Assembly (NCBI GenBank): GCA_018700055.1 | Contig: JABISL010000005.1 | Span: 78,707-142,706 of the forward strand | Source: a bacterium | Lineage (GTDB): Bacteria > Margulisbacteria > Marinamargulisbacteria > UBA817 > JABISL01 | Direction: 5' to 3' | DNA: 64,000 nt | In this document: positions 35,240-43,669 of the stretch, in pieces | Layout: each line of letters opens with the position of its first letter | Position numbering within the stretch: position 1 is the stretch's first letter | Translations under genes and position numbers: made by a program | The notes under the pieces: generated by a model | Database searches by the model: none | Seen by the model: only the letters and a program-made list of their open reading frames with translations | What the model was told of the DNA's origin: nothing

Positions 35240-36850
35240 ATGATTTCAACAGCAAAATTAGGTATTAACTTTGGCGACAAGCCTCTTTTTGAAGACGTAA
35301 GTCTCAAATTCCTCCCAGGTGAATGCTACGGATTAATTGGTGCTAATGGCGCTGGCAAATCCACTTTCCTAAAAATATTATCTGGCCAACTCGAGTCAAC
35401 AGAAGGCCAAGTTATCATGGATGATAGTCAAACATTGTCATTCCTTAGTCAGGATCAGTTTGCCTATGATGACTATAAGGTGCTTGAAACGGTAATCATG
35501 GGCAACAAGAAGCTATACCCTATATATGCTGAACGCATGGCCTTGTATGCCAAACCTGAAATGACTGACGCTGAAGGCGAAAGAGTCGGCAACCTAGAAG
35601 AAGAATTTGGCGAACTTGATGGTTACATGGCGGAGTCCGATGCATCTACCATGCTCAGTGACTTGGGCATCACCAATGATATGCAAGACCAAAAAATGAA
35701 TGAGTTAGAAGCCGGCGAAAAGGTCCGCGTACTACTGGCACAAGCCTTGTTCGGAAATCCTGATGTCCTATTACTTGATGAGCCTACCAACCAATTGGAT
35801 TACATCACTGTATTATGGTTAGAAAAATTCTTAATGGACTTCAAAAACACAGTTCTAGTTGTCTCTCATGATCGTCATTTCTTAAACAAAGTCTGTACGC
35901 ACATTGCAGATGTAGACTTTGGTGAAATTAAAATCTATCCCGGAAACTATGATTTCTGGCAAATGTCGAGTGAATTAGCTATGCAGCAACGCCAAGACAA
36001 AAACAAAAAAGAAGAAGGCAAGAAAAAAGAACTTGAAGACTTCGTTCGTCGATTCAGTGCAAATGCTTCCAAATCCAAACAGGCAACTTCCAGAAAAAAA
36101 CTTATCGACAAACTAGAAATTGATGAGCTCCCTGTCTCTCGACGACGCACTCCTTTTATTCAGTTTAAGGGAAAACGTCACTGTGGAAATAGTGTTCTCA
36201 CGATAAAAGACGTGTCTCATAGCATTGCTGGTGAAAAGGTATTAGACAACATCAGCTTCACTGTGGAAAAAGATGACAAAATCGCTATCTTAGGCCAAAA
36301 CTCTGTATCCAAAACCACTCTATTGGACATTATTTCTGGTGAAGTAACACCCGATACCGGAACACTACAATGGGGAGATACAATTACTCATAGCTACTTC
36401 CCTAAAGACAACACTCAATATTTTCAAGACGTTATGCCATTAACCGAATGGCTAGGACAATACGAAACCACTGGGGACATTGATCTCTTAAGAGGCTTTT
36501 TGGGACGCATGTTGTTCTCTGGCGATGATGCCAAGAAAAACGTTAATGTCTTATCTGGGGGAGAAAAAGCCCGGTCTATGTTCTCAAAAATGATGATTCA
36601 AGAAGGCAACGTCCTAATCTTTGACGAACCTACCGATCACTTGGACCTTGAGTCAATCACCTCGCTAAACACTGGACTAGAGAAGTTTGAAGACTGTCTG
36701 ATCTTTACCTCATACGACTTCCAACTACTGAATAGTGTTCCAAACCGAATCATCGAGGTCTGTCCCAACGGAATGATCGACCAACGCAGCTCATTCGACG
36801 ACTTCATGAAAAGTGATCATGTCCAAGAGAAACGCGAAGCGCTTAAATAA
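35240..36850 (+). CDS. YbiT-like ABC-F ATPase with degenerate second ATP site
   Basis: This 536-residue protein matches YbiT over its full length. The first domain is normal (GANGAGKST, EPTNQLD, SHDRHFL), with the family's unusual LEAGEK signature. The second domain is altered: Walker A reads GQNSVSKTT instead of GxNGxGKST and the H-loop is SYDF instead of SHDR, while LSGGEKAR and EPTDHLD remain. ABC-F proteins bind the ribosomal E site. The second site probably hydrolyses ATP poorly or not at all. GGGAG precedes the ATG. Confidence 0.9.
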   Translation: MISTAKLGINFGDKPLFEDVSLKFLPGECYGLIGANGAGKSTFLKILSGQLESTEGQVIMDDSQTLSFLSQDQFAYDDYKVLETVIMGNKKLYPIYAERMALYAKPEMTDAEGERVGNLEEEFGELDGYMAESDASTMLSDLGITNDMQDQKMNELEAGEKVRVLLAQALFGNPDVLLLDEPTNQLDYITVLWLEKFLMDFKNTVLVVSHDRHFLNKVCTHIADVDFGEIKIYPGNYDFWQMSSELAMQQRQDKNKKEEGKKKELEDFVRRFSANASKSKQATSRKKLIDKLEIDELPVSRRRTPFIQFKGKRHCGNSVLTIKDVSHSIAGEKVLDNISFTVEKDDKIAILGQNSVSKTTLLDIISGEVTPDTGTLQWGDTITHSYFPKDNTQYFQDVMPLTEWLGQYETTGDIDLLRGFLGRMLFSGDDAKKNVNVLSGGEKARSMFSKMMIQEGNVLIFDEPTDHLDLESITSLNTGLEKFEDCLIFTSYDFQLLNSVPNRIIEVCPNGMIDQRSSFDDFMKSDHVQEKREALK

Positions 36851-36905
36851 CGCGCCTGCGGCTGAGCCAAGATCGAACTTAATTCGGCTTGACGTGATTC
36901 ACGTC
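36851..36905 (+). repeat. Structured post-stop repeat, copy B (divergent)
   Basis: GCGCCTGCGGCTGA occurs directly after the ybiT-like stop, followed by two hairpins (AGCC...GGCT with CGAA/TTCG inside; GACGTG-ATT-CACGTC). Only the 5' block is shared with the other copies; the hairpin order is similar although their sequence differs. Confidence 0.45.
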
Positions 36906-36976
36906 CACCCCACTGCCATCTACTTTTTTGAAAGTCGAGGACATATAAAGAGTAAGTAACGGTGAAGTTTGAAAAA

Positions 36977-37201
36977 TTAGGTGGCCGAGACTTTTATCTC
37001 TAGTTCATCAAATGTAACCGTTTGGCCTACTTTGATCTTGCACTTCTTACGTGTCTCAATAACGCCATCAACTTGAACCAAGCCTTCTGTGATTACTCGC
37101 TTGGCCTCACCACCTGACGCAAATGGCCCGACAATTTTTAACAATGAACATAGTTCTATATGGGGCTCTGAAAGTCGATATGTTTCTAGATTGTGGTTCA
37201 C
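36977..37201 (-). CDS. Small S4-domain RNA-binding protein (YbcJ-like)
   Basis: This 74-residue protein is one S4 domain: SEPHIELCSLLKIVGPFASGG, then EAKRVITEGLVQVDG and the C-terminal KIKVGQTVTFDELEIKV. It binds RNA, probably structured rRNA. The GTG start shares one base with the upstream TAG, so it is coupled to the preceding gene. The minus-strand pair lies between helicase and ABC-F genes. Confidence 0.88.
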   Translation of the reverse strand: MNHNLETYRLSEPHIELCSLLKIVGPFASGGEAKRVITEGLVQVDGVIETRKKCKIKVGQTVTFDELEIKVSAT

Positions 37202-37416
37202 TATAATAACTCCATCATTTCACGAAAAACACGTGATTTATATTTACGAACATGTTCCTTCATATAACGCACAGAAGGAATATTACGTTCAATAAGCCAA
37301 GCCAAGAACACCTTTTCACCTCTAACCTTAATCACTTCAGCGACAATATCTCGCTTACCTTGAATCGTTAAAGGAGGTAGTTCACCTGGTTGTCTTCGTT
37401 TGTTTTTTCCTGCCAT
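37201..37416 (-). CDS. Small basic protein of unknown function, upstream of the S4 protein
   Basis: A 71-residue basic helical protein beginning MAGKNKRRQPGELPP. The ATG at 37416 is chosen because the longer frame adds 74 low-complexity residues that are the antisense of the helicase N-terminus. It contains RGEKVFLAWLIERNIPSVRY. No family is recognised. Coupling to the S4 protein suggests a role with RNA. Confidence 0.65.
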   Translation of the reverse strand: MAGKNKRRQPGELPPLTIQGKRDIVAEVIKVRGEKVFLAWLIERNIPSVRYMKEHVRKYKSRVFREMMELL

Positions 37417-37510
37417 CGTGCACGACAGTGTATCACATGAAAACAGTGCCAGGTACCTGAGTAAGATCGACTGTGTTACACTTAAAAAAAAACTAAAAAC
37501 GAGTGTTCCA

Positions 37511-38971
37511 TTGTCATTTATCAAAAAACTAAAAACCAAACTATTTAAAAAAGAATCTAATTCAGACTCAACCCCCCCCTCTAAAACGTCCAATAACCAA
37601 CCTAAAAAACAAGATTCACAACCACAACAACGATCCAAACCTAATCAGTCGTCACAAAACGCTCACCGGTCTGATCGATCCAAGTCAGGATCAAATTCAC
37701 GAAACCAATCTAGAACCAATTCTAGAAACAATCCAAATCGTAACAACCAAAACCGCCCGAACAACAACAGGCCCCATAACCAACGTGACAACCGATCCGA
37801 ACGACCAAGTTCGCCTAGACCACCTAAGCCACAGGTCGCACCTCCAAAACCCAAGGGAAAGCTATTCTCAGAACTTGATCTTCATCCCGATCTCCTTAAG
37901 AAAATAGCCAAAAACAAATTCACAAACGCAACAGAGGTCCAGTCGCGATCTATCCCTGCCGCACTAGCCGGAAAGAATATCTTTTGTTCATCTGAAACAG
38001 GATCCGGCAAAACACTTTCTTTCTTATTACCTATGATTCATAAGTTCTATACCAATGAAATTCACCAAGCACTAATCATTTGCCCCACTCGTGAGATCGC
38101 AATACAAATCGAAAAAACACTTAAGAGTTTTGAAGATGAATCTCTCACATCAGCACTCGTCATCGGCGGCACAAACATGGCACTCCAAAAAAAGGCCCTC
38201 AAAGAGTACCCCAAAATATTAGTTGCTACACCAGGAAGACTACTGGACATGCTCAACTCCGGACTGATTTGGCTCAACTACACAGGCTATGTCGTACTTG
38301 ATGAAGCCGACCGTATGCTCGACATGGGATTTGAAGAAGACTTAATCAAAATTCACAAGGAACTCTCAGGCGATCACCAAACCGTCTTATTCTCTGCAAC
38401 GTTATTCCCTGAAATCAAAAAAATGGCAAAGCGCTATGCAGATAGCTACGAAGAAATCATCATCGGCAACCCAACTAGCGTAGCTGGATCAGTGGAACAT
38501 GTCCTTGTAGAAATGCCGGACAATGAAAAGTTCTTTGCCCTTAAATATTTAATTTCACGCAATCCAGGAAAAATGATGGTCTTCTTTAACACTATTAAAG
38601 ACACCAGTGGGATCGCTACCCAACTTAGTCGTCAACGTATAAGAGAAATGAATTGTATTCACTCTAAAATCGACCAACCCAAACGCGAAAAAATTATTGA
38701 AGACTTCCGTGCCGAACATATCAAAGTCTTACTCGCGAGTGACATTGCAGCCCGTGGCATTGATGTCCCTAACGTTGAGCTCGTCATCAACTATGACGTC
38801 CCAAACAACAGTGAAGAATACATTCACCGTGTAGGACGAACAGGACGCGCAGGCAAGACAGGGATCGCCATTACCTTCTTCTCCGCCAAGGACAAGCGTA
38901 AGCTCGAAGCTATCGAAAAACTAATCGACGCAAAAATCACACGAAAGAAAAGCTATAAGGATGTTATTTAA
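37511..38971 (+). CDS. DEAD-box RNA helicase with Asn/Arg/Ser-rich N-terminus
   Basis: This DEAD-box helicase (about 486 residues from the TTG at 37511) starts with a Lys-rich segment, followed by a Gln/Asn/Arg/Ser/Pro-rich linker of about 110 residues and the core: [50 protein letters not shown]. No ATG lies in frame before the core; the TTG gives an N-terminus similar to the neighbouring helicase. The exact start is uncertain; a longer reading from 37400 is possible but would overlap the divergent small gene. Probably works on rRNA or mRNA in the cold. Confidence 0.85.
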   Translation: MSFIKKLKTKLFKKESNSDSTPPSKTSNNQPKKQDSQPQQRSKPNQSSQNAHRSDRSKSGSNSRNQSRTNSRNNPNRNNQNRPNNNRPHNQRDNRSERPSSPRPPKPQVAPPKPKGKLFSELDLHPDLLKKIAKNKFTNATEVQSRSIPAALAGKNIFCSSETGSGKTLSFLLPMIHKFYTNEIHQALIICPTREIAIQIEKTLKSFEDESLTSALVIGGTNMALQKKALKEYPKILVATPGRLLDMLNSGLIWLNYTGYVVLDEADRMLDMGFEEDLIKIHKELSGDHQTVLFSATLFPEIKKMAKRYADSYEEIIIGNPTSVAGSVEHVLVEMPDNEKFFALKYLISRNPGKMMVFFNTIKDTSGIATQLSRQRIREMNCIHSKIDQPKREKIIEDFRAEHIKVLLASDIAARGIDVPNVELVINYDVPNNSEEYIHRVGRTGRAGKTGIAITFFSAKDKRKLEAIEKLIDAKITRKKSYKDVI

Positions 38972-39057
38972 CGCCTAATCAACTCGTTTCAAACACCCAC
39001 TTTTCACAGACATGAGCTGAAGACACACGATTCATTTCTGGTGATCGTGAAGAATCT

Positions 39058-39086
39058 TTGACTCTCGAAGTGATACCAAATATATA
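39058..39086 (+). promoter_or_regulatory. Sigma-70-type promoter for the SulP/helicase genes
   Basis: TTGACT, 17-nt spacer, TATATA. It lies about 41 nt before the ATG of the SulP gene, which has a Shine-Dalgarno, so this gene has a normal leader. Confidence 0.6.
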
Positions 39087-39126
39087 TCTGATGAAATTAC
39101 CGATAAAGAAAGGACGATAATATTAC

Positions 39127-40704
39127 ATGATCGAGCTAATAATTAAAAAACCACAAAACATAAAAAATGATATCTTATCCGGGATCACAGTAGCATTAGC
39201 ACTGGTACCCGAAGCTATCGCATTTTCATTTGTAGCCCATGTAGACCCTAAGGTCGGACTATATGCCGCCTTCATGATGGGACTTATCACCGCTGTATTT
39301 GGCGGACGTCCTGGCATGATTTCCGGAGCAACTGGCGCTGTAGCCGTTATTTTTGCTCCGCTAGTCATTGCCCAAACCAAACTCCATGGTGCGGATGCAG
39401 CACTCAACTATCTATTCCTTGCTGTAGCACTAATGGGCATCATACAAATCGCCTTTGGCGCACTTAAATTCGGCAAATTTATTCGACTCATTCCCCATCC
39501 CGTAATGCTCGGGTTTGTGAATGGCTTGGCTATTATTATATTTAAGGCTCAGTTCTCCCAATTCTATGTAGGAACAGGTGAGACCGCCCGATTAATCGCA
39601 ACCCAACCGCTGACAATTATGATTGGATTAATCATTCTTACCATGGGAATCATTCACTACTTGCCCAGGTTTACAAAAGCAATTCCAGCCACCTTGGTTG
39701 CCATCCTCACCGTTACAGGAATATCTCTTTTCCTTAAGTCACATGGATTCGAAATCCATACAGTGATCGATTTTATCCAAAACATGGATCCAAGCAAGAC
39801 CACGATTGCTGCATCATTGCCTTCTTTCCAAATACCAACTATTAGTCTTGCTGCGATCAAGACGGTTCTCCCTTATGCCGTACTAGCAGCTTCTGTAGGA
39901 TTAATTGAATCATTAATGACACTGACCCTAGTAGATGAACTCACTGAAACTCGTGGTCGCGGAAACAAAGAAAGTATCGGCCAAGGACTCGCAAATGTAG
40001 TAAACGGTCTCTTTGGCGGAATGGGTGGATGCGCCATGATTGGCCAGAGTATGATCAACATTCGTGCGGGTGGCCGTGGACGCTTATCTGGAGTCACAGC
40101 CGCTTTGAGTCTCTTGGCGTTCTTCTTATTCGGCGCAGTTCTAATCGAAGCCATCCCACTAGCCGCCTTGATTGGGGTTATGTTCATGGTGTCAGTTGCT
40201 ACTTTCGAGTGGTCTAGCTTCCGAATTCTTAAACGTATTCCACGCTCAGATGCATTTGTTATCTTTATCGTCTCCGCAACAACTGTTGTCGTAGATCTTG
40301 CTGTAGCTGTGTTTGTTGGGGTAATTATCTCTGCATTGGTTTTTGCATGGGAACAAGGCAAAAAGATCCACGCCACTATGGACATCAATCATAATGGCCA
40401 CAAAATATATAAGTTAAAGGGCTCCTTATTTTTTGGATCTGCCAGTTCATTCAAGGAACTTTTCACTATCCAACAAGACCCCGAACATATCGTTATTGAT
40501 TTTCGGAACGCAAGGGTGTACGATCACTCGGGTCTAGAAGCCATTCAGAATATTGCCCTACGTTACGGACAGTCTGATAAAAAGCTGCACTTACTCAACC
40601 TCAGTAAAGAATGCCGTGACTTACTTAACAAGGCAGAAAATATTATTGAGGTAAGCATTATTAAAAATTTAAATTGGCATTTAGCCGAGGACAAACTGGC
40701 TTAA
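39127..40704 (+). CDS. SulP-family anion transporter with STAS domain
   Basis: This 525-residue protein has the SulP core (GITVALALVPEAIAFSF, GRPGMISGATGAVAVIF) with about 11-12 membrane segments, and a C-terminal STAS domain (VIDFRNARVYDHSGLEAI). The family carries sulfate, bicarbonate or other anions; the substrate here cannot be assigned. It is transcribed with the downstream helicase (36-nt gap). The sulfur operon elsewhere in the window does not prove sulfate transport. Confidence 0.9.
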   Translation: MIELIIKKPQNIKNDILSGITVALALVPEAIAFSFVAHVDPKVGLYAAFMMGLITAVFGGRPGMISGATGAVAVIFAPLVIAQTKLHGADAALNYLFLAVALMGIIQIAFGALKFGKFIRLIPHPVMLGFVNGLAIIIFKAQFSQFYVGTGETARLIATQPLTIMIGLIILTMGIIHYLPRFTKAIPATLVAILTVTGISLFLKSHGFEIHTVIDFIQNMDPSKTTIAASLPSFQIPTISLAAIKTVLPYAVLAASVGLIESLMTLTLVDELTETRGRGNKESIGQGLANVVNGLFGGMGGCAMIGQSMINIRAGGRGRLSGVTAALSLLAFFLFGAVLIEAIPLAALIGVMFMVSVATFEWSSFRILKRIPRSDAFVIFIVSATTVVVDLAVAVFVGVIISALVFAWEQGKKIHATMDINHNGHKIYKLKGSLFFGSASSFKELFTIQQDPEHIVIDFRNARVYDHSGLEAIQNIALRYGQSDKKLHLLNLSKECRDLLNKAENIIEVSIIKNLNWHLAEDKLA

Positions 40705-40740
40705 ACGCTCCCCCCTCTATTAAATTCCGAAGGACACATT

Positions 40741-42276
40741 ATGACTAAGACAACATTTGACTCAATGGGTTTATCCGACGTGCTATTGAAGGCACTTACT
40801 AAAAAAGGATTTACCGAAGCAACCGACATTCAAGCACAAACTATTCCACTAATGCTCAGCGATGAACGTGACGTTATCGGACAAGCCCAAACAGGAACAG
40901 GCAAAACAGCCGCATTTGGACTCCCTATACTGGAGCAACTACGCCCCAGCGAAAAGTACCCACAAGCATTGATCATGGCCCCAACTAGGGAGCTGGCAAT
41001 CCAAGTTGCAGATGAACTTCATGAGCTCAAAGGAGAAAAGAACCTCCGAATTGTTACCGTTTACGGTGGCGCTTCTATTGAAAAACAAACCCAACAGCTT
41101 CGAAAGCCTACAGACATCGTTGTCGGAACGCCTGGTCGTTTAATGGATCACTTACGGGGCAAACGTCTCAACCTTTCTGAAATTAAGTTTGTCGTATTGG
41201 ACGAAGCTGACGAAATGCTAAAAACTGGATTCGAAGAAGATATCGAATGGATCCTATCCAAAACAAACCCGGATCATAAAACATTATTATTCTCAGCTAC
41301 TATGCCGCCATCTATTTTATCTTTGGCTAAGAAGTACATGAAAGAATATGTCACTGTCCAAGCTAAAAAAGAAACCCTCGCAACATCATTAACCACACAA
41401 CAGTACTTAGAAATTCGTGAGTCCAACAAACTGGAAGCATTATGCCGAGTAATGGATGTCGCCGAAGGGTTTTATGGATTAATCTTTTGTCGAACTAAGC
41501 GCGATGTAGACACGGTTGCAGAAAAACTTGTCGCTCGTGGTTATGAAGCAGAAAGCATGCATGGCGATCTTAGCCAGTTCCAGAGAGAACGTGTCCTTAA
41601 AAAGTTTCGTGCTAAACAATGTCAGATGCTTGTTGTAACTGACGTTGCTTCTCGTGGACTGGATATTTCTGGTCTATCTCATGTAGTTAACTATGCTCTC
41701 CCTCAAGATGCGGAAACATATGTGCATCGTGTAGGTCGTACAGGACGTGCAGGTCAATCCGGAACAGCGATAACATTCGTTACCCCTTCGGAATACCGCA
41801 AACTCCAAACGATTCAAAAAATTGCCAAGACCAAAATCGAAAAGATGGAAGTCCCTGATGTCAAAACAATCATCGTAGCTAAACAAACACGATTAAAAGA
41901 ACGTATTGAAAAAACAATCGAAGGTAATATTGCAGCTCAGTTCCAAGATTTTGCAAAGTCTATTTTAGAGTCAAACGACCCTCAAGAAGCACTTGCAGCC
42001 ATCTTAAAGGTCGGGTTTGAATCTACTTTCACTGAAAAACAATATACGGATATCAAAAAAGGCGGCGGCGATAGAGATCGCGGCGGATACAACAGATCCC
42101 GTGGCGGTGGCTATCAAGGCAAGGGCGGCGGCGGCTATCAAGGCAAAAACAAACGCTATGGCTCTGGCTTTGGCGGCGGTGGCGGCGGAAGTCGTGACGG
42201 TGGAAGTCGTGACGGCGGCGGCGGATACAAAAAGAAAAAATTCGGCGGCAACAAGAACTGGTCTAAGAACGACTAG
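40741..42276 (+). CDS. DEAD-box RNA helicase, DeaD/CsdA-like, with Gly-rich tail
   Basis: This 511-residue helicase has [55 protein letters not shown] and HRVGRTGRAG. The C-terminus (from residue about 440) is a Gly/Arg/Asp/Lys-rich RGG-like tail. It lacks a clear RbpA (DbpA) domain, so the DeaD/CsdA label rests on the core. GAAGGA precedes the ATG. The 3' end is duplicated after an inserted repeat. Confidence 0.92.
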   Translation: MTKTTFDSMGLSDVLLKALTKKGFTEATDIQAQTIPLMLSDERDVIGQAQTGTGKTAAFGLPILEQLRPSEKYPQALIMAPTRELAIQVADELHELKGEKNLRIVTVYGGASIEKQTQQLRKPTDIVVGTPGRLMDHLRGKRLNLSEIKFVVLDEADEMLKTGFEEDIEWILSKTNPDHKTLLFSATMPPSILSLAKKYMKEYVTVQAKKETLATSLTTQQYLEIRESNKLEALCRVMDVAEGFYGLIFCRTKRDVDTVAEKLVARGYEAESMHGDLSQFQRERVLKKFRAKQCQMLVVTDVASRGLDISGLSHVVNYALPQDAETYVHRVGRTGRAGQSGTAITFVTPSEYRKLQTIQKIAKTKIEKMEVPDVKTIIVAKQTRLKERIEKTIEGNIAAQFQDFAKSILESNDPQEALAAILKVGFESTFTEKQYTDIKKGGGDRDRGGYNRSRGGGYQGKGGGGYQGKNKRYGSGFGGGGGGSRDGGSRDGGGGYKKKKFGGNKNWSKND

Positions 42277-42277
42277 T
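42259..42277 (+). repeat. 19-bp direct repeat, left copy (helicase 3' end)
   Basis: TGGTCTAAGAACGACTAGT: the last codons and stop of the helicase. An identical copy occurs at 42369-42387, 110 bp downstream. Confidence 0.9.
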
Positions 42278-42358
42278 AATAAGCGCCTGCGGCTGCGTGA
42301 GGATCTGGCTTTGCCAGTCCGAACGTGGAGTATCTTCGCGAAGCCGAAGGACTCCAAA
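42278..42358 (+). repeat. Structured post-stop repeat, copy C, flanked by direct repeats
   Basis: Begins with AATAAGCGCCTGCGGCTG and contains two hairpins: GGATCTGGC-TTT-GCCAGTCC and GGAGT...CTTCG/CGAAG...ACTCC. It is related along its length to copy A at 33648. With a few extra bases it fills the space between the two 19-bp direct repeats. Confidence 0.7.
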
Positions 42359-42368
42359 CCAAAATAGA

Positions 42369-42387
42369 TGGTCTAAGAACGACTAGT
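42369..42387 (+). repeat. 19-bp direct repeat, right copy
   Basis: Identical to 42259-42277. It is followed by the terminator hairpins, so it probably marks the original end of the helicase gene before insertion. Confidence 0.9.
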
Positions 42388-42404
42388 CCAAAACCTCTAT
42401 ATCA

Positions 42405-42448
42405 ATGCCTTTCGGCATATAAACGGGAGCCTTTCAGGGCTCCCGTTT
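42405..42448 (+). terminator. Tandem hairpins after the helicase operon
   Basis: ATGCC-TTTC-GGCAT is followed by a 10-bp stem (AAACGGGAGC with GCTCCCGTTT, 8-base loop). Only a short T-run follows, so termination strength is moderate. Confidence 0.6.
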
Positions 42449-42454
42449 CGCATC

Positions 42455-42674
42455 TCAGCCCTTTGATGGTGATGCACTTCTAGACCTGAACTCTCAGCAA
42501 TAGCGTTTACTCTAACTATCATTTTATTGTGGTTTTGAGACTTATCCTGACGTATTAATTCCTTCACATCATCATCTTCTTCTTCAAGTATCTCTTCATC
42601 GATTACAGCCTCTGAATCAGCTCTATACGACTCACATTTTGATTAGACAATTCTATAGAATGATAAGTATCCAA
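42455..42674 (-). pseudogene. Possible gene remnant in the gap before the RRM gene
   Basis: On the minus strand two frames read like protein in series: DTYHSIELSNQNVSRIE, then ADSEAVIDEEILEEEDDDVK...MIVRVNAIAESSGLEVHHH. A single frameshift would join them, but there is no convincing start codon. The rest of the 535-bp gap holds the repeats, hairpins and a promoter already listed. Confidence 0.25.
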
Positions 42675-42717
42675 GGCGAAAATCAGAAAGAACCTAAATC
42701 ACAATCGCACAAAATCA

Positions 42718-42746
42718 TTGACAAACCATATAAAAAGCAATAAATT
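42718..42746 (+). promoter_or_regulatory. Promoter of the RRM gene
   Basis: TTGACA, 17-nt spacer, TAAATT. About 60 nt of leader follows to the ATG, with AAGGAAG as Shine-Dalgarno. This is the strongest classic promoter seen here. Confidence 0.75.
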
Positions 42747-42812
42747 AGAGGCCAATAAAAAGAAGTATTACCAGTTACAAAATCTTTTGGTAGTACGTAA
42801 AAGGAAGAAATT

Positions 42813-43079
42813 ATGAATTTATATGTAGGAAATTTGGCTTATGGATTGACAGAAGACGGACTTAAAGAAGCTTTCGAAGAGTTCGGAACTGTTACTAAAG
42901 TAACAATCATTCGTGACCGTGAAACTGGAAACTCTAAAGGATTCGGATTCGTTGAAATGGATGACCAAGCTGCTGGCGAACAAGCTATCCAAGCATTGGA
43001 CGGAAAAGACGTTCAAGGCCGTAACATCAAAGTTAACCAAGCTCGTCCTAGAGAAGAGCGTCCTGCTTTCGGTCGTTAG
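42813..43079 (+). CDS. Single RRM-domain RNA-binding protein
   Basis: This 88-residue protein is one RNA recognition motif with RNP2 LYVGNLAY and RNP1 SKGFGFVEM, ending in a short basic Arg/Pro tail. Bacterial RRM proteins of this size (Rbp type) are often cold-induced RNA chaperones. Its use of preferred codons, strong promoter and strong terminator suggest high expression. It follows a row of helicase genes. Confidence 0.93.
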   Translation: MNLYVGNLAYGLTEDGLKEAFEEFGTVTKVTIIRDRETGNSKGFGFVEMDDQAAGEQAIQALDGKDVQGRNIKVNQARPREERPAFGR

Positions 43080-43111
43080 ACTCTAGCAAACGTTTTTAAC
43101 TAAACAACAAT

Positions 43112-43144
43112 AAAAAACCCAGGCCAAATGGCCTGGGTTTTTTT
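43112..43144 (+). terminator. Rho-independent terminator of the RRM gene
   Basis: A-rich stem AACCCAGGCC, AAAT loop, GGCCTGGGTT, then a run of T. Strong stem and U-tract. Confidence 0.92.
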
Positions 43145-43201
43145 CGTCTATATGAAAAGACATGCTTTGATCGAATACCGCCCCTCCCCTACAAACACCC
43201 C

Positions 43202-43618
43202 TTAGTGAAATCTTTTCTTGGGCGGCGTAACTACTTTCAAAGGACGATTCGGCCAATCCCAATAATTGGGGTTCGGCCACTCTTCATCTTGATCCGTAGG
43301 ACGTTTAGGAAGAGACCTTCGCTTTGGAATAATCGGAACCTTTGCCTTTTGACTACTCTCTCTAAACCCAGGGCGTACTTGAATATACTTAGATTGGCGT
43401 CGAAGAGAATGTTTACTTGTAGGTCTAACCATACTCGTATACGGCCTTAGTGAAGGAACCTTATATTTCGGGCGACTACGAACATCATAGGAGTCCGCTG
43501 GAAACTTTTGAAACGGCACAACTTTTATCAACGCCCCGTTTGGGGGCCTAAGTTGTCCGAAGGTACTCACAGACAATCCAATCATTAGAATAAGTAAATA
43601 ACACGTCCTAATAAACAA
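43202..43618 (-). CDS. Basic proline-rich secreted protein of unknown function
   Basis: This protein is about 138 residues with an N-terminal signal peptide (hydrophobic core LLILMIGLSVSTFG, possible cleavage before QLRPP). The mature part is Pro/Lys/Arg/Ser-rich (IPKRRSLPKRP, WPNPNYWDWPNRP), with no recognised domain, and probably binds an anionic surface or the envelope. The TTG at 43618 is preferred because GGAGG lies 5 nt upstream. It is divergent from the flavoprotein at 43670. Confidence 0.65.
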   Translation of the reverse strand: MFIRTCYLLILMIGLSVSTFGQLRPPNGALIKVVPFQKFPADSYDVRSRPKYKVPSLRPYTSMVRPTSKHSLRRQSKYIQVRPGFRESSQKAKVPIIPKRRSLPKRPTDQDEEWPNPNYWDWPNRPLKVVTPPKKRFH

Positions 43619-43657
43619 GTAGGCCTCCAAAAGTAGTTAACACTACGCCATATACTC

Positions 43658-43663
43658 TATAAT
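43658..43663 (+). promoter_or_regulatory. -10 element 6 nt before the GTG of the FAD oxidoreductase
   Basis: TATAAT, then ACTCTA, then GTG. Transcription would start at the GTG. Confidence 0.5.
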
Positions 43664-43669
43664 ACTCTA

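Noticed and set aside
37417..37638. N-terminal extension of the 71-residue gene
   Set aside because: The extension is antisense to the low-complexity helicase N-terminus and starts with Cys/Phe/Ser runs; the ATG at 37416 gives a normal basic start.
42060..42240. Possible CRISPR-like or tandem DNA repeat
   Set aside because: The repetition is the codon-level GGC-rich RGG tail of the helicase, with no spacers.
42004..42367. ORFs in both other frames of the helicase tail
   Set aside because: They come from translating the Gly/Arg-rich repeat in wrong frames (Ala/Val runs).
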